A stretch of 64,000 bases of DNA from the IMG/VR virus record IMGVR_UViG_3300025770_000870, positions 124,001 to 188,000 of that record. One strand, given 5' to 3'. This DNA comes from a virus. How positions within the stretch are numbered: position 1 is the first letter of the stretch; each line of letters begins with the position of its first letter. Positions 57,663 through 64,000 of this stretch are shown piece after piece. The notes beneath the pieces are model-generated. The model ran no database searches. It was not told the DNA's origin and was given only the letters and a program-made list of their open reading frames with translations. A program made the position numbers and the translations under genes.

Positions 57663-57701
57663 GTTGTTATATATTTATTTTGTCATGTTGTTATATATTT
57701 A
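57654..57701. repeat. Exact 24-nt tandem duplication of promoter box and start codon
   Basis: Two identical 24-nt units lie head to tail at 57654-57677 and 57678-57701. On the minus strand each reads TAAATATATAACAAC then ATGACAAAA. The upstream copy makes ATG-ACA-AAA-TAA, an in-frame 3-codon mini-gene just before the true start at 57662. Confidence 0.88.
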
Positions 57702-57760
57702 ATACAAATATAAGTAAAATCCTTGAATTTTTCAAATAATACAAGGAGATAATTTGTTAA

Positions 57761-57770
57761 TTTATATATA
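57761..57770 (+). promoter_or_regulatory. Late-type promoter box
   Basis: TTTATATATA lies 20 nt before the ATG at 57791 with an A-rich leader between. It should drive the membrane/coiled-coil gene pair. Confidence 0.55.
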
Positions 57771-57790
57771 CACCAAAATAAAAAAGTTTT

Positions 57791-58204
57791 ATGAAGTTAG
57801 ATATTAAGTCAATTCTCATATTAATACTTCTAGGGTTTACACTTATATTTGGGTATAAGTGGTACTTTAGTACTGATGGTGAGATTGGTGAAAAATTAGA
57901 CCAATTACAGGAAAGGTATGATGAGATTGAATTAAAGAAACAAGAATCTAATAAAAGGTTAGAAGATAATTCCTTTATTATAGATTCTTTGATGTTAGTT
58001 GATAGTCTAAATGGTGAAAAAATTGCATTACTAGAATTTAATATTAGAGAAGCTGAGGATAAAGCTACCGAAAGCGCTGATAACCTTAGTAGGATAAAAA
58101 GAGAATTAGCGGATACTAGAAAGAAGATAGAAGAATTAAAGAAAAATCCACCAAATAGAACAGGAGACGATTTACTTAATTCTATAAAAAATAAAACGAA
58201 ATAA
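57791..58204 (+). CDS. Membrane-anchored coiled-coil protein, spanin candidate
   Basis: This 137-residue protein has one N-terminal transmembrane segment (about 6-24, ILILILLGFTLIFGYKWYF) with the rest outside or in the periplasm: a long charged coiled coil (DQLQERYDEIELKKQESNKR, IREAEDKATESADNLSRIKR). This is the layout of an inner-membrane spanin (Rz). Its stop overlaps the start of the next gene (TAATG), as in many spanin pairs. The partner lacks a lipoprotein box, so the call is open. A tail-tape-like or other membrane role is possible. Confidence 0.6.
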   Translation: MKLDIKSILILILLGFTLIFGYKWYFSTDGEIGEKLDQLQERYDEIELKKQESNKRLEDNSFIIDSLMLVDSLNGEKIALLEFNIREAEDKATESADNLSRIKRELADTRKKIEELKKNPPNRTGDDLLNSIKNKTK

Positions 58205-58704
58205 TGAAAAGTTTATTAACATTGTTGGTTGGGTTATTAATTTCTATTAATGTACTTTCACAAGAAATAGAATATCCTAGATATGAATTAGATTCTTTGG
58301 GTCAAAGTGTTGTTGTTATGACAATAGAACAAGCTCAAAAGCTTGATAATAATTCTGATTTATTACAACTATTTGAGCAGTTAAATGTCCAGATTGGTAG
58401 TTATGATTCGGTTTGTGTTAAGGCGGTTAATGATAAGAATATTTTGATATCAGAACAAAAAGTTTTAATAGAACAATTAAACACTAGTATTGATACTAAG
58501 GACACCACAATCGAAACTTTACAAAAACAAGTAACTGAGTATCAGTTAAGGGAGGTTATGTTTAATGATCAATTGATAAATCTAAAGGATCAGATAGATT
58601 TGAAAGATAAACAGATACGTGAGATGAAAACTAAGATGATAATAGGAGGAGGTCTCGGAGGTCTCGCTATTGTTGGTTTAATAATATCTATATTATTACC
58701 ATAA
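58204..58704 (+). CDS. Exported coiled-coil protein with C-terminal membrane segment
   Basis: This 166-residue protein has a signal peptide (MKSLLTLLVGLLISINVLSQ), a long helical middle (LIEQLNTSIDTKDTTIETLQ, LINLKDQIDLKDKQIREMKT) and a C-terminal hydrophobic anchor (GGGLGGLAIVGLIISILLP). It is coupled by TAATG overlap to the preceding membrane coiled-coil gene. The pair could bridge the envelope at lysis like spanins, but no Cys lipobox follows the signal peptide, so it is not a classical outer-membrane spanin lipoprotein. The arrangement may be a Bacteroidota-phage variant. Confidence 0.6.
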   Translation: MKSLLTLLVGLLISINVLSQEIEYPRYELDSLGQSVVVMTIEQAQKLDNNSDLLQLFEQLNVQIGSYDSVCVKAVNDKNILISEQKVLIEQLNTSIDTKDTTIETLQKQVTEYQLREVMFNDQLINLKDQIDLKDKQIREMKTKMIIGGGLGGLAIVGLIISILLP

Positions 58705-58732
58705 TTAAGTTGTAAAAAACGGCTTTTAATAC

Positions 58733-58742
58733 TTAATATATA
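58733..58742 (+). promoter_or_regulatory. Late-type promoter box
   Basis: TTAATATATA (preceded by AC) lies 24 nt before the ATG at 58767. Confidence 0.5.
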
Positions 58743-58766
58743 ACTTATAAAAAAATTCTATTAAAT

Positions 58767-59360
58767 ATGAAGCATATTAGAACGTATGAAAAATATCGTA
58801 TTGTAAAGAACAGATCTGAAATTATCAAAGAAGCTGTTCTACAAGTTAATGATATTTATAAAGTAAAGACAATGATTGATATTCCTCAATCTTTGATTAA
58901 CTCTTATGTTAAGAAAGTTAAAGAAACTACTGGTAAGAACCTAAGACAATTTTTTGGTGATGTTGACATCGCTGAGGAAATTGTTAAATATATTAATATG
59001 AACAATCTTGATATAGAGAAGATTCCAGGTGGAGCTTTGATGGGTGGTCAAGAAGAAACACAAGTTCAGCAAGCTCAACCAGAAGCACAACCACAAGCTC
59101 AAATGCAACCTCAGGTTCAACCAGAAGCACAACAAACACAACCACAAGGTGAGTTTGAAGAGCCACAAGCAGATGCTCAAGTACAGGCTCAAGATGGTCA
59201 AGTACAAGTTCAAGCAGATGGTCAAACACAAGTACAAGATGGTCAAGTACAGGCTCAAGATGGTCAAGTACAGGCTCAAGATGGTCAAACACAAGGTCAA
59301 GTACAAGGTCAAGCACAAGACGAAGATGAAGAAGAGGACGAAGAAGAACTTCCACTTTAA
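58767..59360 (+). CDS. Tagged Gln-rich repeat protein
   Basis: This 197-residue protein begins MKHIRTYEKYRIVKNRSE, a copy of the recurring tag. Residues 20-90 form a small helical domain (IPQSLINSYVKKVKETTGKN, VDIAEEIVKYINMNNLDIEK). From about residue 95 the sequence is a disordered Gln/Ala/Pro tail with QAQDGQV repeats, ending in an acidic stretch. The helical part could bind DNA or protein in the head. The repeats vary in copy number at the DNA level. No enzyme motif is seen. Confidence 0.7.
   Translation: MKHIRTYEKYRIVKNRSEIIKEAVLQVNDIYKVKTMIDIPQSLINSYVKKVKETTGKNLRQFFGDVDIAEEIVKYINMNNLDIEKIPGGALMGGQEETQVQQAQPEAQPQAQMQPQVQPEAQQTQPQGEFEEPQADAQVQAQDGQVQVQADGQTQVQDGQVQAQDGQVQAQDGQTQGQVQGQAQDEDEEEDEEELPL
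59172..59317 (+). repeat. Tandem coding repeats encoding Gln-rich units
   Basis: Units of 21 nt containing CAAGATGGTCAAGTACAGG, with degenerate neighbours, repeat several times and encode QDGQVQA. They are in frame and suggest slippage-driven length variation. Confidence 0.8.
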
Positions 59361-59383
59361 TTTATAGAAAATATTAAAAAATG

Positions 59384-59412
59384 AAACCCATCAAATAAAC
59401 TTTGATGGGTTT
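59384..59412. terminator. Hairpin terminator
   Basis: AAACCCATCAAA pairs with TTTGATGGGTTT around TAAAC, followed by more T residues. A promoter box begins 5 nt later. Confidence 0.9.
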
Positions 59413-59416
59413 TTTA

Positions 59417-59427
59417 TTTAATATATA
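59417..59427 (+). promoter_or_regulatory. Promoter box with 6-nt spacing to start
   Basis: TTTAATATATA ends 6 nt before the ATG at 59434, immediately after a terminator hairpin. Confidence 0.6.
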
Positions 59428-59433
59428 CTTACA

Positions 59434-60048
59434 ATGAGATACCTAAAGGCATATGAGAATTATAATACTGATACAACACTTATAATTGTTGATGTTCAAA
59501 AATCATTTAAGAAATTCTTTTCTGAGATGTACATAAATAAATTAAAAAAGTATTGTAATGAATTTGTCAATGTTTATCAAATCTGGGATAACCATACAGA
59601 TGGTAAAATTGTTGATAAAGACTACTTATATGATAAAAATCCTGAAATTCCAATACATGATGATTTATACCATTTTCCTAACCAAAGTGAGTTAATCGAA
59701 AAGAGATATAATTATGATGTAGATGCTGATTTTTATAAAAAAATTCTAGATAAGGAAGTTTATAAAGAGATTAGTGATAAAGAGGATAATAAACAATTAA
59801 AAAAAGGTGACTTTTTCCGAACAAAAGAGGGAACTATTATAGTTTATATTGGTAATAATCATAAATGGTTCCAAGTTCCTATTAAATTATATAAACATCT
59901 TGTTGAATTAAGGGGTAAGAGTGTTATTATTGTTGGTGGTTCTGATTCTGAATGTTTGGAGGATATTATTACATCTGCTGAAAGTCTTGGTGTTAATATT
60001 AAAAGAGATTATAAGTATATCTACTCAGCAAATCATTGTCCTATCTAA
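59434..60048 (+). CDS. Tagged isochorismatase-like cysteine hydrolase
   Basis: This 204-residue protein begins MRYLKAYENYNTD, a copy of the recurring tag. TLIIVDVQKSF (Asp20) and SVIIVGGSDSECLEDIITSA (probable nucleophile Cys174) followed by LGVNIKRDYKYI match the Asp...Cys layout of the isochorismatase/nicotinamidase superfamily. The middle region with the expected catalytic Lys and metal ligands is atypical (QIWDNHTDGKIVDKDYLYD). If it were a nicotinamidase it would touch the NAD theme of the 18-21 kb operon, but many other substrates are possible. It overlaps the converging gp25 gene by 4 nt. Confidence 0.68.
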   Translation: MRYLKAYENYNTDTTLIIVDVQKSFKKFFSEMYINKLKKYCNEFVNVYQIWDNHTDGKIVDKDYLYDKNPEIPIHDDLYHFPNQSELIEKRYNYDVDADFYKKILDKEVYKEISDKEDNKQLKKGDFFRTKEGTIIVYIGNNHKWFQVPIKLYKHLVELRGKSVIIVGGSDSECLEDIITSAESLGVNIKRDYKYIYSANHCPI

Positions 60049-60422
60049 ATTACTGAAGCATAAACCTCATAGTCTTTGAGATTGAATGTTATAACCATAT
60101 ACTCTTGGTGTCTATCTGGATCTTCGAAAAACTCAACTGTTAGCCCATAGTCTATACCATCTATTTCCTCTATATAATCTGATATTTGTGCTCTAATATC
60201 TCCTTCGATAGCTTCTGCTGATAATCTTGTTTCATATAATAGAGCTGGTAAATCTGCTCCGAAGTTTGGATCACCTAATAAATCACCTTTATTAGTGAAA
60301 ATGACCATTTCGTATTTTTGTACGATCACCCTAATCACATCATCCTCAATCATTTCTTTATCGGTGAATCTTGGGTGACCAGGGTAACCTATGTAGAAGT
60401 CTATAAAATTAATATCTGCCAT
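60045..60422 (-). CDS. 25: Baseplate wedge protein gp25
   Basis: This 125-residue protein is gp25, a conserved lysozyme-like-fold wedge component of contractile-tail baseplates that bridges wedge and sheath initiation. The hallmark region is TNKGDLLGDPNFGADLPALL (about 43-62), followed by IEGDIRAQISDYIEEIDGID and a beta end. Length is close to T4 gp25 (132). An AAATTAATATATA box ends 5 nt before its ATG. It is alone on the minus strand between converging tagged genes, not within a wedge operon. Confidence 0.9.
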   Translation of the reverse strand: MADINFIDFYIGYPGHPRFTDKEMIEDDVIRVIVQKYEMVIFTNKGDLLGDPNFGADLPALLYETRLSAEAIEGDIRAQISDYIEEIDGIDYGLTVEFFEDPDRHQEYMVITFNLKDYEVYASVI

Positions 60423-60427
60423 GTGTT

Positions 60428-60440
60428 TATATATTAATTT
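60428..60440 (-). promoter_or_regulatory. Promoter box with 5-nt spacing to start
   Basis: The minus strand reads AAATTAATATATA, ending 5 nt before the gp25 ATG at 60422. It overlaps the AT-only DNA that also carries the plus-strand box for 60455, giving back-to-back promoters. Confidence 0.55.
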
Positions 60441-60449
60441 TTATATATA
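60438..60449 (+). promoter_or_regulatory. Promoter box with 5-nt spacing to start
   Basis: TTTTTATATATA ends 5 nt before the ATG at 60455. The two divergent starts are only 32 nt apart. Confidence 0.6.
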
Positions 60450-60454
60450 CTCAT

Positions 60455-61024
60455 ATGAAATATCTGAAATTTTTTGAATCTTATAGAGGAACTGTATCTG
60501 TTAATAGAGATATTTTTATAAAGGTTTTATCTGATTATAGTAGTATATATGATGATGGTTTGGTTACACAATTAGAGGAATTGGGATTTGAGAGTAGTGA
60601 TGTAATTGCTGATATGATAGAAGATTCATTGAATAATGGTGATCGTATAAGTTTAGAGGCTATAACACTTTTAGTTGATGAGATATCAAGAGGTAATTCT
60701 GAGAGGAGCGCAAGTAAGTTACAGGATATTTATAATGAATGTGAATATCATTTAAATAATAGTACTGTTGATGTTATTGATAACTTGAAAGATATATTCT
60801 CTGAATATGTTGATGATAATAAAGCAATGATATATAAAACTGGTGATAAATCTGACAACCGATGTGTCGTTTTACTAAAACAGGTTGATGTTTTGTTAAA
60901 TATCGATTTCGATGAAGTATTAAATAGGGTTAAAGAATTTGTAAACTTAAAACATATGGAATATGTTGGTAGTAAAGACCGAATTAAATTTGAGTTTTAT
61001 GAAAGATATCCTGATGAAGATTAG
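60455..61024 (+). CDS. Tagged helical protein, 189 residues
   Basis: This protein begins MKYLKFFESYRGTVSVNRDI, a copy of the recurring tag. The following 120 residues are helical and acidic (TQLEELGFESSDVIADMIED, SKLQDIYNECEYHLNN), ending in an alpha/beta part (DRIKFEFYERYPDED). No enzyme motif is recognised. It converges with and overlaps the clamp-loader gene by 4 nt. A head-cargo role is suggested by the tag alone. Confidence 0.65.
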   Translation: MKYLKFFESYRGTVSVNRDIFIKVLSDYSSIYDDGLVTQLEELGFESSDVIADMIEDSLNNGDRISLEAITLLVDEISRGNSERSASKLQDIYNECEYHLNNSTVDVIDNLKDIFSEYVDDNKAMIYKTGDKSDNRCVVLLKQVDVLLNIDFDEVLNRVKEFVNLKHMEYVGSKDRIKFEFYERYPDED

Positions 61025-61980
61025 TTCAATATATCTCTTAACTTACCAATTATAGTCATCCCTAAAACAATAGGATCTGTGTTAGTCTCTAATTTTGACG
61101 AATAATCTGATATTATATAATTACACTCGAATAACTTATCAACATTTTTACCTTGTTCCATAGACCATTTTATAAATGGTGTTCCTAATACTTTAATCAT
61201 ACCATCTATTTTCTCAGGACCGAACATATTCATTAAGAAATGATAGATTTTTTCGTAATCCATTGATGTGTCATATATAGTCTTGTATAAATCTAACCTA
61301 ACCTTATTAGAAACATTAGATGATGATGTCGATTCTCCAGTTTTTATGTGTGTTTCAAGATCAACCATTATTTCTCTGAAATCTGGGAACTTCTTATTGA
61401 TAATAGTAACTAAACTTTCCTTTGATATTTCTTCTTCTTCTGTTGGTAATACAGTATTATTAATTCTCTTGTATATTGCTTGTTTTAGAAACTTTTCTTC
61501 TTCTAAATTCTCACAATCGAAGTTTAATCTAGGTATTCTGGATTTAATACCACCATCTATCTTATTTAAGTGATTGGTTGTTATTATAAACCTAACATTT
61601 TTACTATACTTTTCTATAAATGCTTTAAACCCATCTTGAAACTGAGCGGATGTTCTTTCAAACTCATCAAAAAATATATATTTATAATCTGATTCTGTTT
61701 CCATCATAGGTGAAAACTTACAAAAATCATCAATTTCATTTCTAAGTAAATCAATTGATGTCTCGATAGAACTATTTATTTCTAGGAATGGTTTATCCTT
61801 GGTGTATTTACCAATGAGTATTCTAGCTAAGCTGGTTTTGCCAGTTCCATAATTTCCATGAAAAATATAATTTCCATCAATTCCGTTTTCAAAATGCTTT
61901 CTGATTCTAGGTAATAGAATCACATCATCCATAGTCTTTGGACGCCATCTTTCCCATAATAATAATTTTTTTACGCTCAT
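61021..61980 (-). CDS. 44: Clamp loader large subunit (gp44-like)
   Basis: This 319-residue AAA+ ATPase loads the sliding clamp onto primer-template DNA together with gp62. Motifs are Walker A HGNYGTGKTS (41-50), Walker B FFDEFERT (103-110), sensor 1 IITTNH (about 131-136) and GGIKSRIPRL with the arginine finger (about 141-150). The length matches T4 gp44 (319). The DEFE box replaces the more usual DEAD/DECD form. The matching clamp is at 22010, so T4's 45-44-62 cluster is broken up here. No gp62 was recognised. Confidence 0.92.
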   Translation of the reverse strand: MSVKKLLLWERWRPKTMDDVILLPRIRKHFENGIDGNYIFHGNYGTGKTSLARILIGKYTKDKPFLEINSSIETSIDLLRNEIDDFCKFSPMMETESDYKYIFFDEFERTSAQFQDGFKAFIEKYSKNVRFIITTNHLNKIDGGIKSRIPRLNFDCENLEEEKFLKQAIYKRINNTVLPTEEEEISKESLVTIINKKFPDFREIMVDLETHIKTGESTSSSNVSNKVRLDLYKTIYDTSMDYEKIYHFLMNMFGPEKIDGMIKVLGTPFIKWSMEQGKNVDKLFECNYIISDYSSKLETNTDPIVLGMTIIGKLRDILN

Positions 61981-62025
61981 AACATGTATATTGATATTTT
62001 GTGATAAGTTTTGGAGAAGATTTAG

Positions 62026-62037
62026 TTTTTATATATA
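62026..62037 (+). promoter_or_regulatory. Promoter box with 5-nt spacing to start
   Basis: TTTTTATATATA ends 5 nt (CATCT) before the ATG at 62043. It supports this ATG over an in-frame one at 62001 that lies upstream of the box. Confidence 0.6.
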
Positions 62038-62042
62038 CATCT

Positions 62043-63086
62043 ATGATAGGTGAAAGATTTAATATGGAGGATGTTTTCTTCCGAGATTTAACAGTTTGTG
62101 TTCTTGATACCTTAGAAGGTCAAGTTAATTGGGTTAATAGATTTTCTTCTGGGGATGTTTATGTAAAAGTACCTTTTTATTACTCATTGACGGGTGATGA
62201 GAGGTTTTTATTGGATACATTTCAGGATGATGTGGTTTCTGAAAATAGATTTGTTGAATTAAACACCGATATTATACCAAGGGGTCACATAACAATGACT
62301 GGATTTAATATTAATTCTGATGAATTCTCCAATCCTAATGTTTGGTTGAGAATGGTTGTCGAGAATGAGGTTGAGATAAGAAAGATTTTAGCTAAAGTTA
62401 GAGCAGTTCCTATTACTGTTAGTTATGATTTGGAAATATTACTTTCTAGTGAAGTAGATACGTTCAAGTGTAGTCAGGCAATAATGGATACTTTATGGTT
62501 ATATAAATTTATGTATTTTGAGCATAACTTTATGAATATAGATGCTGTTATATTAATGCCAGATGGTAATTCAATAGAAATGGCACGTGAAAAAAATATG
62601 TCTTCTGATAATAATATTAAGATGAAGGTCTCATTTGAGGTACAAACATATTATCCAGCTTTTAGAAAAGATAGATATAATGGTGTGGGTTATCCTAGGA
62701 ATTATGGTGATGGTATGACTGATTTAAATGGTCATACAATAGTAGATGGGTTTTCGGAGGGATTTGGTACTGATAACCCATCGAATTCTCCTGGACCGTT
62801 CGCGCCCGGAGGTGGTACTAATAACGTACCGAATTCTCCTTATGATTATATTGGTGGTCTAGATCCTAATATTAATACTGGTACTACACCATATGGTGCT
62901 ACTGGTAATTATACATACATTCAAAATCCTAATGGTTCCGGTGATCCTGATTATTATATCACACCTAAAAGAACTAGATGGTTTAATAATATACTAAGAG
63001 CTAGACAAAAATCTAGTATACCAATAAATAACCCAAATTCACAAGATCCTAATAATGGATCATCAGGAAATCCTTACACTCCGTAA
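62043..63086 (+). CDS. 15: gp15-like tail terminator/completion protein
   Basis: From the ATG at 62043 this protein has 347 residues. An in-frame ATG at 62001 precedes the promoter box and is less likely. Residues 1-210 follow the T4 gp15 pattern: FFRDLTVCVL near the start, GDVYVKVPFYYSLTGDERFL, TDIIPRGHITMTGFN, VPITVSYDLEILLSSEVDTF and MKVSFEVQTYYPAF. The last 125 residues are a Gly/Asn/Pro-rich disordered tail, longer than in T4. gp15 caps the tail tube and sheath and contacts the neck. The call is from pattern order and would need structural comparison to be sure. Confidence 0.6.
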   Translation: MIGERFNMEDVFFRDLTVCVLDTLEGQVNWVNRFSSGDVYVKVPFYYSLTGDERFLLDTFQDDVVSENRFVELNTDIIPRGHITMTGFNINSDEFSNPNVWLRMVVENEVEIRKILAKVRAVPITVSYDLEILLSSEVDTFKCSQAIMDTLWLYKFMYFEHNFMNIDAVILMPDGNSIEMAREKNMSSDNNIKMKVSFEVQTYYPAFRKDRYNGVGYPRNYGDGMTDLNGHTIVDGFSEGFGTDNPSNSPGPFAPGGGTNNVPNSPYDYIGGLDPNINTGTTPYGATGNYTYIQNPNGSGDPDYYITPKRTRWFNNILRARQKSSIPINNPNSQDPNNGSSGNPYTP

Positions 63087-63141
63087 ATATTTTACGATCT
63101 GTTAAAGGAATATATAAAAATGGTAAAAAATGACTTTTTAC

Positions 63142-63153
63142 TATTAATATATA
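63142..63153 (+). promoter_or_regulatory. Late-type promoter box
   Basis: TATTAATATATA lies 34 nt before the ATG at 63188, followed by an A-rich leader. Confidence 0.5.
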
Positions 63154-63187
63154 ATAATAAGTAGAAAAAAAAATAATATTTTAAAGT

Positions 63188-64000
63188 ATGAAGAATCTTA
63201 AACTCGAGTTGTTTAACTTCAAGAAAAATCTTTCACTTGATCAAGAAGACGTTGCACTTATTGTAGAGGGGCATATGAATGCTTGTAATGAGCATGCCGA
63301 GAAAGCAATAATTAATTCTCTTAATGAGAAATTAAGATCTTTCACGTATGATAGCGCTGTGAAGGGTCTATTGGAGAGTTTAAACGATGATATGTCAAAT
63401 CACGAACTAATATATGAATTAAAAAGTTTATATAATGTTCTTAATACCCAAAACCAAGGAGAGCTTTATAGACAACCAATTAATGTTCTTTTACAAACAA
63501 TCAATTTAGAATCTGATGAAGATAGAATGTCTAAGGTTTTGAATGAATTAGCTATTTATGACTGGGTTCCAGAAATTAAAGTATTTGTTCATAACTTAAC
63601 AAAGTCTCCGGAGAAAAGAAATAACCTATTGAGTGGTGGTTCTGGTGAGTCAGTATTCACTATTGTTGAATCTGTTGAAGATGGTCACATCGCTTTAATT
63701 AAAGATTCTTGGTTCTTACTTACAGAAAATGTTATTGAAAAAACACTTTTAGAAAACCATGTTAAAAATGAAGAAGACTTAAAAAGTCTTAGAATGATTG
63801 AATCAGCTATGAAATATGCTACTATCAGTGAAGATAGAGTTAATTTCAGAATATCTGAATATCTAACAATTGGTCTTTCTGTTAGTAAAAAAGGTGGTAT
63901 CTTTATTAATGAAGATGAATTAAATGAAGAAACTACATTAGAAAGTCTTTTCTCATCTCCAATTGTTCCTATTGTTAACAAAAACTTTTACCCTATTTTA
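63188..64000 (+). CDS. Partial hypothetical protein, C-terminus beyond the window
   Basis: An ATG at 63188 opens a frame of 271 codons that runs off the right edge. It begins MKNLKLELFNFKKNLSLDQE, a loose relative of the recurring tag, and continues with helical, acidic segments (VEGHMNACNEHAEKAIINSL, LIYELKSLYNVLNTQNQGEL) and a mixed region with SVEDGHIALIKDSWFLLTE. No motif is recognised. The strong promoter box and A-rich leader suggest high expression, as for a virion protein. Confidence 0.7.
   Translation, partial: MKNLKLELFNFKKNLSLDQEDVALIVEGHMNACNEHAEKAIINSLNEKLRSFTYDSAVKGLLESLNDDMSNHELIYELKSLYNVLNTQNQGELYRQPINVLLQTINLESDEDRMSKVLNELAIYDWVPEIKVFVHNLTKSPEKRNNLLSGGSGESVFTIVESVEDGHIALIKDSWFLLTENVIEKTLLENHVKNEEDLKSLRMIESAMKYATISEDRVNFRISEYLTIGLSVSKKGGIFINEDELNEETTLESLFSSPIVPIVNKNFYPIL

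Noticed and set aside
58941-59367. Long open frames on the opposite strand and in another frame over the Gln-rich gene
   Set aside because: They arise from the CAA-rich repeats (Leu/Val-rich or Lys-rich nonsense) and lack promoter boxes; the tagged plus-strand gene explains the region.
1-64000. tRNA genes, attachment sites or an integrase
   Set aside because: I saw no cloverleaf-like sequence with CCA-type ends and no recombinase; the gene content is that of a lytic T4-like phage. A dedicated scan could still find a tRNA I missed.

Overview
This window is part of the genome of a large, T4-related tailed phage (contractile-tailed myovirus) that very probably infects a Bacteroidota host such as a marine or freshwater flavobacterium. 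The T4 kinship rests on recognisable core proteins: UvsW helicase, primase (gp61-like), DNA polymerase C-terminal part (gp43), sliding clamp (gp45), clamp loader (gp44), Mre11-like nuclease (gp47), UvsY-like mediator, large terminase (gp17), tail sheath (gp18), tail tube (gp19), a gp15-like tail terminator, baseplate wedge gp25, a gp26-like hub protein, a baseplate hub and a tail lysozyme. The host guess rests on strongly AT-rich DNA, near absence of Shine-Dalgarno sequences with A-rich leaders instead, and a phage-borne TonB-dependent outer-membrane receptor. No tRNA, CRISPR array or integration module was seen, and no portal or major capsid gene; those probably lie outside the window.

Layout. 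0-7 kb: baseplate hub, tail lysozyme and uvsW on the minus strand. 7-16 kb: ClpP protease, an HAD protein, primase, a possible holin, a PD-(D/E)XK-like nuclease and the C-terminal part of DNA polymerase, with wrecked homing-endonuclease genes and an HNH gene between them. 16-23 kb: a minus-strand NAD-salvage cluster (TonB receptor, PnuC, NadR), a radical SAM enzyme and the clamp. 23-29 kb: UvsY, a YkuD-like hydrolase/transpeptidase, two methyltransferases and unknowns. 29-38 kb: a plus-strand block of tail-fibre and adhesin-like proteins. 38-43 kb: small tagged proteins, gp47, tail tube and gp26-like hub protein. 44-51 kb: a 1310-residue tail sheath and two tagged virion-protein candidates. 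51-64 kb: small unknowns, terminase, ClpS, two HAD proteins, a coiled-coil membrane pair, an isochorismatase-like hydrolase, gp25, gp44, gp15-like protein and a gene running off the right edge.

Three genome-wide signals stand out. (1) About 19 otherwise unrelated proteins begin with a similar short peptide of the form M-K-(H/Y)-(L/I)-x-x-(Y/F)-x-x-(F/Y), often followed by (I/L/V)-x-E. This is the layout of the T4 capsid-targeting sequence, so these are candidate proteins packed in the head and injected with the DNA. They include a nuclease, a nucleotidyltransferase, an HAD protein and an isochorismatase-like hydrolase. (2) An AT-only box, TTTAATATATA or TTTTTATATATA, precedes many genes. In at least 14 of them it lies only 4-6 nt before the ATG, which suggests a phage-specific promoter making leaderless or nearly leaderless mRNAs. 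(3) The polymerase reading frame is broken just before catalytic motif B by a 37-nt hairpin segment bounded by stop codons, resembling a translational bypass element, next to homing-endonuclease remnants.

The TonB receptor, PnuC and bifunctional NadR form an overlapping operon that could carry nicotinamide riboside from outside the cell to NAD+. ClpP and ClpS suggest the phage also redirects host proteolysis.
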